This document shows, one piece after another, positions 16,894-24,556 of a stretch of 44,547 bases of DNA (position 1 is its first letter; every line of letters starts with the position of its first letter). A program made the translations under genes and the position numbers. The notes beneath the pieces were generated by a model, which ran no database searches, was not told the DNA's origin, and worked only from the letters and a program-made list of their open reading frames with translations. This DNA comes from Thermaceae bacterium (lineage in GTDB: Bacteria; Deinococcota; Deinococci; Deinococcales; Marinithermaceae): positions 1-44,547 of the forward strand of contig JALSQD010000033.1 of assembly GCA_026985615.1 (NCBI GenBank). The letters run 5' to 3'.

Positions 16894-17553
16894 TCAGTTT
16901 TTCTCGATCCACTCGGCGTCGGGGGGGAAGCTCACAAGTGCATCAGGCTTCAGGTCCGCGAAGGTAAAGTTTTCCCAGTTGAGATCGGAGAGTACCTGCT
17001 CGCCTTCGCCGTAGAAGGCGGACCGCAGGGGCAGTGCCTCCGAGCGTTCGATCCAGAGGGCCACGCGGACGAAGCCCGCGCTCTGCGGGTCGGCGGCGCG
17101 GCCGACGAGCTTCCAGGCGACTCGGCCGTCGAGCTCGGTGGGCGCGGGGTCCTCCCAGGTCAGGTCGCGGCGCGCCTCGAGGCCTTGCAGGTCGCCCATG
17201 CGCGAGAGGTCGAAGCCCAGGCCCTCGATGCGCGCCTTGGCGCGGGGGTAGACGACGACCTGGTTGGTGAGGAAGAGGTAGTTGTAGACCTTGTCGGGGG
17301 TGATGACCAGGTAGTTGTCCGCCAGCGCGTCGGGGCGTATGAAGTCGATGCGCACCACCTCGGCCCCGGGCACAACCGTCACCTTAAGATCGGCGGGTTG
17401 GAGGTCGCCGCCCGGCCCCACGATTTGGCCCACGAGCTCGGCCTTCCAAGGCCCCTCCTGTAGGCGCTCAGAGGTCTCTTGCAGCAGCTCAGGCGCGGTT
17501 TGCGCGAGGGCTACGCCGGCGAGCAGCACGAGCAGCCACCCCAGCCTGTGCAT
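16894..17553 (-). CDS. LolA-like periplasmic lipoprotein-sorting protein
   Basis: 219 residues from ATG 17553, which overlaps the upstream stop by one base (TGATG). Residues 1-~18 are a Sec signal peptide ending ALAQ. The mature part is rich in beta strands, with the pattern of outer-membrane lipoprotein carrier/sorting proteins (DFIRPDALADNYLVITPDKV, then YNYLFLTNQVVVYP). Such a half-open barrel carries acyl chains across the periplasm. Coupling to a beta-barrel gene supports an envelope role. It may be a LolA/LolB-superfamily relative rather than true LolA. Confidence 0.7.
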   Translation of the reverse strand: MHRLGWLLVLLAGVALAQTAPELLQETSERLQEGPWKAELVGQIVGPGGDLQPADLKVTVVPGAEVVRIDFIRPDALADNYLVITPDKVYNYLFLTNQVVVYPRAKARIEGLGFDLSRMGDLQGLEARRDLTWEDPAPTELDGRVAWKLVGRAADPQSAGFVRVALWIERSEALPLRSAFYGEGEQVLSDLNWENFTFADLKPDALVSFPPDAEWIEKN

Positions 17554-18368
17554 CACAGCCCCTCCAGCGGCAGGGTGTAGCGCAGGTAGAACTCGTAGCC
17601 CCGGTTGTCCACCTCGGCGTCGACCGCCCAGCGGTCCCAGGCCACGCCCACCTGGGCGCGGGCGGGGTAGGCGAGGGTGAGGTGGGCCTTGTGGGCGCGG
17701 TCGGCGTAGTCGAGCCGAAGGTCGTTGAAGGCGCCGAGGCGCAATGTGGCTGCGACGACGGCGCGCTCGTAGGGGGTCTTGTAGCCGAGGATGGCGTAGG
17801 CGTTGCTGGCGCGGTCCACCCCGCCGGCGCCCAGGGTGAAGGTTTGCTGCCCGGCACGCCAGGAGAGGGCGGCCTCGGCCTGTCCGCCACCTTCGTAGAC
17901 GTAGAGGGTGCTCTGGAGGGTGAGCTCGTGCGTCAGCCGATACTTGCCCGCGAGCTGTCCGTAGGTGCCCAGCGTCTCGCCCTGCAGGGGCCAGAAATGG
18001 CTGGGCGTGCGGTTGTAGGTGTGACCCAGGCTGGCCTCGAGCGCCCCCTTGCCCAGCACGGCGCTACCGTAGGCCTCGACCCAGTAGTGGGCGTCCATGC
18101 CGATGAAGGCCTTGAGGCCGGCCTCGCCGCGTCCCGCCGGGCCCGCTTCGAAGGCGCGGCGGGCGCCGAGCCCGAAGGAGATCTCGTCGGTGTTGGGCAG
18201 ATAGGCCCGCAGCCAGGCGTCTAGGGTCCAGTCGCCTGCGGGATAGCGCAGGTTGACCGTGGGGCCCACGGAAAGGTTCGGCCCCCCGGCCCAGAGGCCG
18301 AACTCGAGCGACTGCGCCATGGAGAGCGGCGCAGCGGCCAGCATGATCAAGAGTGCGAGTTTCCTCAT
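17553..18368 (-). CDS. Predicted outer-membrane beta-barrel protein
   Basis: 271 residues with a signal peptide (1-~18, ending SMAQ) and an alternating pattern of short amphipathic strands rich in Tyr, Trp and Gly separated by tight turns, ending in YEFYLRYTLPLEGL. This is typical of a small barrel of ~12 strands. The terminal residue is Leu, not the usual Phe/Trp. It has an SD (AAGGAG) and a TATAAA upstream near 18383-18388. It is coupled to the LolA-like gene downstream. No specific family recognised. Confidence 0.6.
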   Translation of the reverse strand: MRKLALLIMLAAAPLSMAQSLEFGLWAGGPNLSVGPTVNLRYPAGDWTLDAWLRAYLPNTDEISFGLGARRAFEAGPAGRGEAGLKAFIGMDAHYWVEAYGSAVLGKGALEASLGHTYNRTPSHFWPLQGETLGTYGQLAGKYRLTHELTLQSTLYVYEGGGQAEAALSWRAGQQTFTLGAGGVDRASNAYAILGYKTPYERAVVAATLRLGAFNDLRLDYADRAHKAHLTLAYPARAQVGVAWDRWAVDAEVDNRGYEFYLRYTLPLEGL

Positions 18369-18561
18369 GCCGTCTCCTTTGCCTCTTTATACCGGTGGCA
18401 TGTGAGCGCTGCCTAAAGAAGGTGTTTGCGAAGCCAAGGCGGCCAGGGTCGGCATCGGCAGCGAGAGGGCAATGAGGTCTGCGAAGGAGGCGTAGTGCTC
18501 GCCGGGCCAATGCCGCTCGGCTTCACGCCCGCGTCTGGTGGTAAGCGCACGTCCACATCCG

Positions 18562-18597
18562 CCGGACGCGCTCGCGCCGCGGCGCGAGCGCGTCCGG
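18562..18597. promoter_or_regulatory. 36-nt perfect palindrome upstream of small membrane protein gene
   Basis: CCGGACGCGCTCGCGCCG is followed directly by its exact reverse complement, with no loop. It ends one base before a TAGACT -10 candidate (18599-18604), so it would cover the -35 region. It could be an operator, a cruciform or a hairpin ending upstream transcripts; there is no T run. Confidence 0.85.
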
Positions 18598-18598
18598 A

Positions 18599-18604
18599 TA
18601 GACT
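18599..18604 (+). promoter_or_regulatory. -10 element of small membrane protein gene
   Basis: TAGACT ends 5 nt before ATG 18610, the same arrangement as at 28005. Leaderless type. Confidence 0.5.
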
Positions 18605-18609
18605 GGGGT

Positions 18610-18972
18610 ATGCGCCGTTTCTTGTTTCGCTGGACCCTGAACACGCTGGCCTTGTGGTTGGTGGCCCAGCTCTACTCCGGCGTCTACTTCGCACCCAGCA
18701 GCGGCTTGGCCGACTACCTGGCAGCGGGGCTGGTGCTGGGGCTCGCCAGCGCCCTGGTGCGCCCGCTGCTCCTCCTGCTGACCTTGCCCGTTAACCTGCT
18801 CACGCTGGGGCTATTTACCCTGGTGGTCAACGCACTCGTGCTGTTGCTGGTCGCCCAGGCGACGGCGCTCGACGTGCGCGGCTTCTCCGGAGCTTTCTGG
18901 GGCGCGGTGCTGCTCTCCATTGTTTCCTGGATCCTGGACGTGCTCTTTGGCGATGACCGTGAGCGTGCGTAG
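18610..18972 (+). CDS. Small four-helix membrane protein, phage holin 4 superfamily-like
   Basis: 120 residues from ATG 18610 with four predicted membrane helices (~8-28, ~36-56, ~58-85, ~93-115). The pattern NTLALWLV near the N terminus, then ALVRPLLLLLTLPVNLLTLGLF, matches the 'phage holin family' (YvlD-like) proteins found as single chromosomal genes in many bacteria. Despite the name these are not usually prophage genes, and no phage gene is near. Function unknown. Just upstream lies a 36-nt perfect palindrome. Confidence 0.8.
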   Translation: MRRFLFRWTLNTLALWLVAQLYSGVYFAPSSGLADYLAAGLVLGLASALVRPLLLLLTLPVNLLTLGLFTLVVNALVLLLVAQATALDVRGFSGAFWGAVLLSIVSWILDVLFGDDRERA

Positions 18973-18984
18973 AATGGGCGGGAC

Positions 18985-19464
18985 ATGCGAACGCTAACCT
19001 CAACCCTTGTTTGGGCTCTCTTGCTCGCCAGCCTCAGCGCCTTCGCTTAGGGCATTGTCACCTCGACCGACGCGCCCCAGGTGGCCGCGGTACTGGCGGC
19101 GCACGACTACAAGTTCTCCCTCGACAAGGACGGCGAGGGTGCGCCCCTGATCCAGCTGGAGATCGCCGGCGGCTACGATGCCCTGCTCTTCTTCTACGAC
19201 GACGACCCCGCCCAGCCTGGCTACGAGAGCCTGCAGCTCTATGCAGCCTTCGCCACCGACGGCCGGGTCTCGCTGCAGACCGTCAACGACTGGAACTACA
19301 ACTACCGCTTCGCCAAGACCTACCTCGACGACGACCTCGATCCCGTGCTCGAGAGCGACCTCGACCTCGCGGGGGGCGTGGACCTCGAGGGTGCGCTCGT
19401 GATCTTCCTGCAGAACTACGAGGCGGTCTTCGAGACTTTCCTCACCGAGGTCGTGGGCGAGTAG
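18985..19464 (+). pseudogene. YbjN-like secreted protein gene interrupted by an in-frame amber codon
   Basis: From ATG 18985 the frame encodes a 21-residue signal peptide (hydrophobic LVWALLLASLSAFA), then TAG at 19048-19050, and continues without further stops as GIVTSTDAPQVAAVL to 19464. The stop stands exactly where a Gln (CAG) is expected after the cleavage site. The remaining ~137 residues resemble YbjN-type domains (acidic, SLQTVNDWNYNYRFAKTYLDDD). Restarting inside would lose the signal peptide. So it is a recent nonsense mutation, a sequencing error, or read-through. TAGAAT lies 9 nt before the ATG. Confidence 0.75.
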
Positions 19465-19542
19465 CGTTTGGAGACAGCGCGGACGGGGTTGCGGCCCCGT
19501 CTCATTTATTTTCAGGGCGGTTGTGGTCTACTGTCGGGCGAC

Positions 19543-20340
19543 ATGGCGAGCACGCGCATACCCACGGCGACGGTGAAAAGCCTGGCCATCCCCAACGAGC
19601 ACGGCGGCTGGGGGTTTACGCTCGAACCGGTGATCCTTGGCCTCCTGGTGTTGCCCAGCCTCGCGGGCTGGGGGCTGGGGCTCATGGCCCTGGCCAGTTT
19701 CTTCGCCCGCCACCCCACCAAGCTGGCGCTTTCGGACCTGCGCCGCGGCCACGTCTACCCGCGCACCCGGCTGGCGGGCTTCTTCGCCCTGCTTTACGGT
19801 GGCCTGGCCGTGCTGGGGCTGGCCGTGGCCTGGGTCTACGGCGACCGCGCCTTCTTGCTGCCTCTGCTGGTGGCCCTGCCCTTCGTTGTGCTCCAGATCC
19901 TCTTCGATGCCCTGGGCAAGGGGCGTACCCTCCTGGGTGAGCTTTCCGGCGCGCTGGCCATGGGCGGTGTGGCCACGGCCATCATCCTCGCCGGTGGCGG
20001 CGACGCGCGGCTCGCCTGGGGGGCCTGGTTGGTGTTGGCCATGCGCGGCCTCGTGGCCATCCGCTACGCCCGCGCTCAGGTGCGCCGCGCCTACGGCAAA
20101 CCGGTGAGCAAGATCTCCACCTTCGCCACCGCGGTGCTAGGAGTCTTCGTCCTCTTCCTGGGCGCGATCTGGGGCGTGAGCCCCTGGCTAGGGATGTGGG
20201 CGGTGCTGGCGCTTTCGGTCTACGTGGTCTACATGCTCGAGCAACCGCCGGTAACAGCCAAGCACGTGGGCTGGAGTCAGATGTTCTTCGGCTGGCTGGT
20301 GGCCATCATGACCGCCGTCGGCATCCGCATGGGCTGGTAA
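19543..20340 (+). CDS. YwiC-like integral membrane protein
   Basis: 265 residues from ATG 19543. About eight membrane helices follow a conserved N-terminal segment, IPNEHGGWGFTLEP (residues ~16-29), which is the hallmark of the YwiC-like family; another family feature is FFARHPTKLAL in the first loop. In Bacillus ywiC sits with nitrate-respiration genes, but its function is unknown. There is no SD; start choice rests on the conserved N terminus. Transcription appears to end at the hairpin at 20351. Confidence 0.8.
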   Translation: MASTRIPTATVKSLAIPNEHGGWGFTLEPVILGLLVLPSLAGWGLGLMALASFFARHPTKLALSDLRRGHVYPRTRLAGFFALLYGGLAVLGLAVAWVYGDRAFLLPLLVALPFVVLQILFDALGKGRTLLGELSGALAMGGVATAIILAGGGDARLAWGAWLVLAMRGLVAIRYARAQVRRAYGKPVSKISTFATAVLGVFVLFLGAIWGVSPWLGMWAVLALSVYVVYMLEQPPVTAKHVGWSQMFFGWLVAIMTAVGIRMGW

Positions 20341-20350
20341 CGTCTGGCAA

Positions 20351-20385
20351 GGCGCGCGGCCGGGGCCCTGGCCGCGCCTCGTTTT
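20351..20385 (+). terminator. Rho-independent terminator after YwiC-like gene
   Basis: GGCGCGCGGCC (20351-20361) pairs, with one bulged C, to GGCCGCGCC (20370-20378), followed by TCGTTTT. It lies between convergent genes. Confidence 0.75.
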
Positions 20386-21752
20386 CAGCGGGCGTAGACG
20401 AGCACCCGCCCCCAGGGGGCGGGGCCGCCGGTGACCTCGTCCCAAACAGGCTCAACGGCAACTTCGAGCCTCCCCGCCGCGGCCTCGAGCCAGGTTTTGG
20501 CGTAGAGGTCGTAGATGCGGCCGGACCGGATGCAGGGCGACGTCAGCGCCACCGTGCCCGAAAGCGCCCCCTCGCCCACCACCACGACCCCGTTTTCGTA
20601 GCAGCGCAGCGCGTGGTCGCCATAGTCTTCGTAGTTGTCCCCTAAAGGCGCGCCCAGGTCGGCGAAGTAGAGTTCGAAGCCGCGCTCGTAGGCGTGGTCC
20701 CAGGGGGTCTCGGTGTAGCCGGTCCAGCCCTTGAGCAGGGGCAGGGCGTAGCCGTAGAAGACCGCGTTGCGCGGCGGCCGCGGCGCGTAGACGGGGGTGC
20801 CGTCCGCCAGCGTGTCCACCCGTTCGAAGTCGGGGGCGGCGTAGTTCATGTAGACGAAGCCGCGAAAGCGCGGGCCCGCCCAGCGGGCGGCGAGCTCGCC
20901 CAGCTCGTCGAGCCAGAACAGGGTGTCGCGCAGTGTGCCGTTGTGGAAGTCCTCGCTTACCGGGTAGTAAATCGTACTCGGCACCTCGGTCCAGCCGCGC
21001 CCCTCGAGGTAGATCCGGCGGCCCAGGTATTCCTCGCCGGTACCGTAGCTCTCGGTCATGTCGAGGTCCACATAGGGGAGCACGTGCTCGGCGTTGCGAA
21101 AGCCCTGGTTGCTCACGATGAGCCGTGCCTCGGACAGACCAGTGCGTAGTTCGGCGTAGAAGTCGCCCACTGCGGCCAGGTAGTCGCCGCCGGGGTGGCG
21201 CCGGGCGAAGGTTTCGCGCATGGGAGCATAGGCGTCTTCCTCAATGAAGACCCCCGGCCCCCAGTCGAAGAAGACGCCCGCGGCGCCGGCCGCGTCCAGG
21301 CTCGCGGCCACGTCGCGCGTCCGCTCCGCGCGCAGCTCGGGCAGGGCGAGGTCGTAGTAGTAGTCCTCGCACCAGTTGTAGCCAGCCCTGGTGCAGTGGG
21401 GGAAGGGGCCGGAGGGGTTGAGGGTCAGGCGCTCGCGGTCGGCGTAGACCCAGCGCATGAAGTCAAAATCGGGGCTTCCATCGGTGTAGTGGTAGCCGGC
21501 GGGCATCCACTCGTAGAGCAGAACGCCCGCCCCGCGCCGGCGAAGTTCGGCCAGGTCGGGGTCGTGGGGTTCGTATAGGTCGCCGGTCTCGACCAGGGCA
21601 AAACGCGCGGCCCAGGCGAGCTGCTCGTCTTCTAGGGGCAGTGAGGCGGTGGCGAAGACGCCGGGGCGGGTGGGGTAGGCCGGGGCGGTGTCCGCCGCGC
21701 CGCAGGCGGCCAGCCCGCCCGCGAGGAAGAGGGCAAAAAACCAGCGCTTCAT
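20385..21752 (-). CDS. Lipoprotein with TIM-barrel glycoside-hydrolase-like sequence
   Basis: 455 residues. Residues 1-17 are a lipoprotein signal peptide with lipobox LAAC17. The mature part begins with YPTRPGVFATASLPL and has alternating strands and helices with acidic residues at strand ends (LLYEWMPAGYHYTDG, AAGVFFDWGPGVF, DLDMTESYGTG), as in uncharacterised alpha/beta-barrel glycosidases that act on extracellular polysaccharides. The C-terminal ~80 residues look like a beta domain. It is tethered to a membrane and exported. The exact GH family is not recognised. TAAAAT lies 6 nt before the ATG, with no SD, so the mRNA is probably leaderless. Confidence 0.65.
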   Translation of the reverse strand: MKRWFFALFLAGGLAACGAADTAPAYPTRPGVFATASLPLEDEQLAWAARFALVETGDLYEPHDPDLAELRRRGAGVLLYEWMPAGYHYTDGSPDFDFMRWVYADRERLTLNPSGPFPHCTRAGYNWCEDYYYDLALPELRAERTRDVAASLDAAGAAGVFFDWGPGVFIEEDAYAPMRETFARRHPGGDYLAAVGDFYAELRTGLSEARLIVSNQGFRNAEHVLPYVDLDMTESYGTGEEYLGRRIYLEGRGWTEVPSTIYYPVSEDFHNGTLRDTLFWLDELGELAARWAGPRFRGFVYMNYAAPDFERVDTLADGTPVYAPRPPRNAVFYGYALPLLKGWTGYTETPWDHAYERGFELYFADLGAPLGDNYEDYGDHALRCYENGVVVVGEGALSGTVALTSPCIRSGRIYDLYAKTWLEAAAGRLEVAVEPVWDEVTGGPAPWGRVLVYAR

Positions 21753-21758
21753 GAGTGG

Positions 21759-21764
21759 ATTTTA
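21759..21764 (-). promoter_or_regulatory. -10 element of lipoprotein gene
   Basis: TAAAAT on the minus strand ends 6 nt before ATG 21752. No SD intervenes. Confidence 0.6.
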
Positions 21765-21770
21765 CCCAAG

Positions 21771-21806
21771 CACGAAAGAAGCAGCGCGGTTTCGCGACCG
21801 CGCTGC
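21771..21806 (-). terminator. Minus-strand terminator hairpin left of island 1
   Basis: GCAGCGCGGT / ACCGCGCTGC (10-bp perfect stem, 21781-21806), followed on the minus strand by TTCTTTC. It is placed to terminate the truncated protoglobin-MoaD 3' end and was probably the original terminator of that gene before the island separated them. Confidence 0.75.
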
Positions 21807-21819
21807 GACGTTATCGGGT

Positions 21820-21968
21820 CTATCGCCCCGGCGGCAGGAAGGTGAGGGTGTCGCCGGTCTTCAGGCGGGTGGCCAGGCCCTCCAGGTAGGCGACGTCGCG
21901 GCCGTTCTTGAGCAGCGCCCAGCGCGGCTTGAAGCGCCAGCGGGTCACCTCTTCCATCCAGCCGGCGT
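21820..21968 (-). pseudogene. Duplicated 3' end (last 48 codons) of the protoglobin-MoaD gene
   Basis: Bases 21827-21968 match 23697-23838 at 141 of 142 positions by eye. The fragment keeps the reading frame to its own TAG (21820-21822) and the same last residues LPPGR, with synonymous differences in the final two codons (GGGCGA versus GGCCGT) and one GGC/GGT. It has no start and no upstream coding sequence, so it is a 3' remnant. It marks the left end of a ~1.7-kb insertion, the right copy being the intact gene's 3' end. Confidence 0.9.
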
Positions 21969-22132
21969 AAGGTGGCGCCGCCGCGCGAATTCTTGATCCG
22001 TTCCCTGAGGACGGTGGTTCGGAAGGCCAGGGGCTGCTTTACCAGACCGGAGTACGGAGATTTTCGTTGGTACCGTTCGTGGTGGTGTTCCCCACGACAA
22101 ATATTGGAATGCACCGGCGAACCAAGAAAGAC

Positions 22133-22161
22133 TTGGTTTTTATTTCTGAATGTGCTAGAAC
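22133..22161 (+). promoter_or_regulatory. Promoter of the island lipoprotein operon
   Basis: TTGGTT (22133-22138), 17-bp spacer, TGCTAGAAC with TAGAAC at 22156-22161, giving an extended -10 (TGn). Initiation near 22168 gives a short leader with TTGGAGGT as SD before ATG 22178. Confidence 0.7.
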
Positions 22162-22177
22162 AACGTTGGAGGTAAAA

Positions 22178-22972
22178 ATGAAAACAAGAAGCCCCGCTAC
22201 TGTACTAGGGCTACTGTTCTTGTTTTCTGTGCTGACTTTCCTGCCTTCATGCCAACCCCCTGCGAACACCCAAACCCATTCCGCGCCCTCCGTCAAACTC
22301 CAAGAGGCTCGAGCCCTGCTGAGCTGGCCTGCGGAACCTATGCGGATTGGTTTGGTCTTTTCTCAGCCCATCGGCCTTCGAGAGCTCGAAGCACGTGCAC
22401 CGGGGGACATAGAAGGCGTGCTGTTTAGCATTGGTAGTCTGCAGGGGGCCTTTCGCGGCCACGAAGCCGTAAGCGCTCAGGAGGCGGCGGCGCGTGTGCG
22501 TGACTATGCCCGGTTTTACCTGACTCGACAAAAAGAAATCGACCTGCAGCAAATCCAGCGCCTGCTTGATCAATACGAGGTTCAAGATTATACGGAGCGC
22601 GAGGCCCGCAGGTTGTTCAAGCAATCCAGGCAGGCTCAGGCTTATGCCAGGACCTTGATCGAGCGTTCGATCAACCGGCGCTATGCACAGGCTGTCCTGG
22701 AAGGCCGCGCTACCTCCGTCTACGCTCTGGAAGTGTTTGCGGATCCGCGGCTCGTCTGGGGCACATGGGGTGGGCGCCTCGGAGGGGTCGCGCGCTACAC
22801 GCCAAATCGGCGCTTCTACCCGGCGAAACCCCCATCGGTACTCGCGACGATTGCAGGCGTGCGGGACCGCGCGGAAATGCACAACCTGGACCAGCTTTTC
22901 GACGAGGCCGTACGCATTCTTCGTGAAGAGTACGGAATCGAGCGTCTGTTCGCCGAGGAGGTGCAGCCATGA
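22178..22972 (+). CDS. Island lipoprotein of unknown function
   Basis: 264 residues from ATG 22178, behind GGAGGT. Residues 1-25 are a lipoprotein signal peptide with lipobox FLPSC25, followed by a Pro/Thr-rich linker. The mature part is mostly helical and charged (KEIDLQQIQRLLDQYEVQDYTEREARRLFKQSRQ) and then has a short glycine/tryptophan stretch (WGTWGGRLGGVARYTP). I recognise no family. It overlaps the next gene by 4 nt (ATGA). Its GC content and codon use are less extreme than the neighbours, and it lies inside the 142-nt duplicated borders, so it was probably acquired. Confidence 0.7.
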   Translation: MKTRSPATVLGLLFLFSVLTFLPSCQPPANTQTHSAPSVKLQEARALLSWPAEPMRIGLVFSQPIGLRELEARAPGDIEGVLFSIGSLQGAFRGHEAVSAQEAAARVRDYARFYLTRQKEIDLQQIQRLLDQYEVQDYTEREARRLFKQSRQAQAYARTLIERSINRRYAQAVLEGRATSVYALEVFADPRLVWGTWGGRLGGVARYTPNRRFYPAKPPSVLATIAGVRDRAEMHNLDQLFDEAVRILREEYGIERLFAEEVQP

Positions 22973-23580
22973 TGACCAAGTTCGCCATGGTGTTCGTCCT
23001 CGCCGCCGGTGGCGTGGGCATGCTGCAAAACTGCAACAACCCGGGCGGCGCGGCCGGTACGTTCTACCCGGACAGCGGCGCTCTCCACTACGGGAACGAT
23101 TACGGGGACACGGACTTCGCCAGCTTTGACCTGACCTGGACCGATCCGGTCTACGACGATGCCAACTTCACCGACGCACCGATCTATGAACACGACTTCA
23201 ACGTGTTCGAGGGCAACAACGATTACGACGACGCCCCCAAGTACAGCTCCTGCTTGTCTGTATCTGACCTGCCCGATGCCTACGACGACTGCCCGACTGC
23301 CGGCGTTTCGGACGACGGTTACATGGGCTTTGGTTTCGGGAGCTGGTCGGCCGATCAGATCGAGCCTAGTCGGTACTACTACGGAACCGTTTTCCTGTAC
23401 CGCAACGATGGGGTCCACGATGGCGAGATCTTCGATTTCAACGTAACCGGTGCACGAATGTACCACGAATTCTGTTCCATTAATGATATTTGGTGCCTGG
23501 GGTCGGTGGAAACAAAGATTCTGATTTCGCAAGCCTCCGCCGATCTTATTGTGGGCGTTTCTGACGACCGCTACTGGTAG
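22969..23580 (+). CDS. Island secreted acidic protein of unknown function
   Basis: 203 residues starting at ATG 22969 (or the next codon ATG 22972), overlapping the lipoprotein gene by ATGA. A hydrophobic N-terminal segment (~4-18, MVFVLAAGGVGML) should direct export; C22 in LQNC is only a poor lipobox match. The mature protein is very rich in Asp, Tyr, Phe and Asn, with DxD-like clusters (NNDYDDAPK, DAYDDCP), five cysteines and a probable beta structure. The composition suggests an extracellular or Ca-binding surface protein, but no family is recognised. It is probably co-expressed with the preceding lipoprotein. Confidence 0.7.
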   Translation: MMTKFAMVFVLAAGGVGMLQNCNNPGGAAGTFYPDSGALHYGNDYGDTDFASFDLTWTDPVYDDANFTDAPIYEHDFNVFEGNNDYDDAPKYSSCLSVSDLPDAYDDCPTAGVSDDGYMGFGFGSWSADQIEPSRYYYGTVFLYRNDGVHDGEIFDFNVTGARMYHEFCSINDIWCLGSVETKILISQASADLIVGVSDDRYW

Positions 23581-23689
23581 ACAAGCAGGCCCATTGACGC
23601 GAGCCTTTGGCCCGTACGAGCCGAGGGCTCGCAACGTCACGACAGCAGAAGCTGTGGTTTTGGTGCAGCGCTCTCTTGAGGGCGCGGGA

Positions 23690-24556
23690 CTAACGGCCCG
23701 GCGGCAGGAAGGTGAGGGTGTCGCCGGTCTTCAGGCGGGTGGCCAGACCCTCCAGGTAGGCGACGTCGCGGCCGTTCTTGAGCAGCGCCCAGCGCGGCTT
23801 GAAGCGCCAGCGGGTCACCTCTTCCATCCAGCCGGCGTGTTCCTCGGCGTCCTGCACGGGCTCGAGCGCGATGTCGCGCAGCTCCGGACGGAAGGCGAGC
23901 ACCTTGAGGACGGCGTCAAGCACCGTACCGCCCTGGGGCAGGCGCACCTCGAGCGGCTCGGGCAGCGCCGGCAGCGCCAGCCCCAGTGCGTCCACCTTGA
24001 CCACCGTTCGCCCCTGCTCCAACGCGAGCGCGGCCTCGAAGCCGGCGCGCATCACCTCCTGCTGTACGCCCAGGTAGCTGCTCCAGAGCCCCAGCCGCTC
24101 GGCGGGGACGACAGTGCTGAACATGCGCAGGATCAGCGTCAGCGAGAGGCTCACCCACTCGGGCGGTACGAAGCGGCGGTCGGGGCCGTAGCCGGCGTGC
24201 ACGCGGCCAGCGTGGAAGAGGTAGCGGGCGAACTCGTCCGAGGTGTCCACCCCGATGGTGCGGCCGATCCAGCCCGAGAAGAAGGTGCGACGCAGGTAGA
24301 GCTCGTCTTCGGGGATGCGCCCCTCCCACCCCAGCGCCTTGGCCGTGGGAGCGAAGCGCGAGAGGTGGTCGTAGGCCGCAGCCACCCATTCGGCGGCGTG
24401 CGCCAGCAGCGGCTCGCCGTCGAGGTACATCTGCCGCTTGGCGGCCTCGTCGAGCCCTACGAAGGCCAGCTGTTCGCGCAGCTGCGCCTCGGGCAGAGGC
24501 GGTAGGTCGAAGACCGTGGTGGTTACCTGGGAGCTAGGTTCGTTCTTCGTCGCCAT
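23690..24556 (-). CDS. Protoglobin fused to a MoaD/ThiS-like beta-grasp domain
   Basis: 288 residues. Residues ~20-195 are a protoglobin-type globin, with a candidate proximal histidine H120 in FHAGRVHAGYG and a PPEWV turn. Residues ~200-288 resemble MoaD: LEVRLPQGGTVLDAVLKVL, then LLKNGRDVAYLEGL and LKTGDTLTFLPP. The end is PPGR, lacking the GlyGly needed for adenylation and sulfur transfer, so the domain is probably structural or regulatory. The start overlaps the previous gene by 23 nt, forming an operon with a small membrane protein and a universal stress protein. The last 48 codons are duplicated at 21820-21968. Confidence 0.85.
   Translation of the reverse strand: MATKNEPSSQVTTTVFDLPPLPEAQLREQLAFVGLDEAAKRQMYLDGEPLLAHAAEWVAAAYDHLSRFAPTAKALGWEGRIPEDELYLRRTFFSGWIGRTIGVDTSDEFARYLFHAGRVHAGYGPDRRFVPPEWVSLSLTLILRMFSTVVPAERLGLWSSYLGVQQEVMRAGFEAALALEQGRTVVKVDALGLALPALPEPLEVRLPQGGTVLDAVLKVLAFRPELRDIALEPVQDAEEHAGWMEEVTRWRFKPRWALLKNGRDVAYLEGLATRLKTGDTLTFLPPGR

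Noticed and set aside
18610..18972. Prophage, suggested by the holin-like protein
   Set aside because: Proteins of this holin-named family are ordinary chromosomal genes, and there is no other phage gene nearby.
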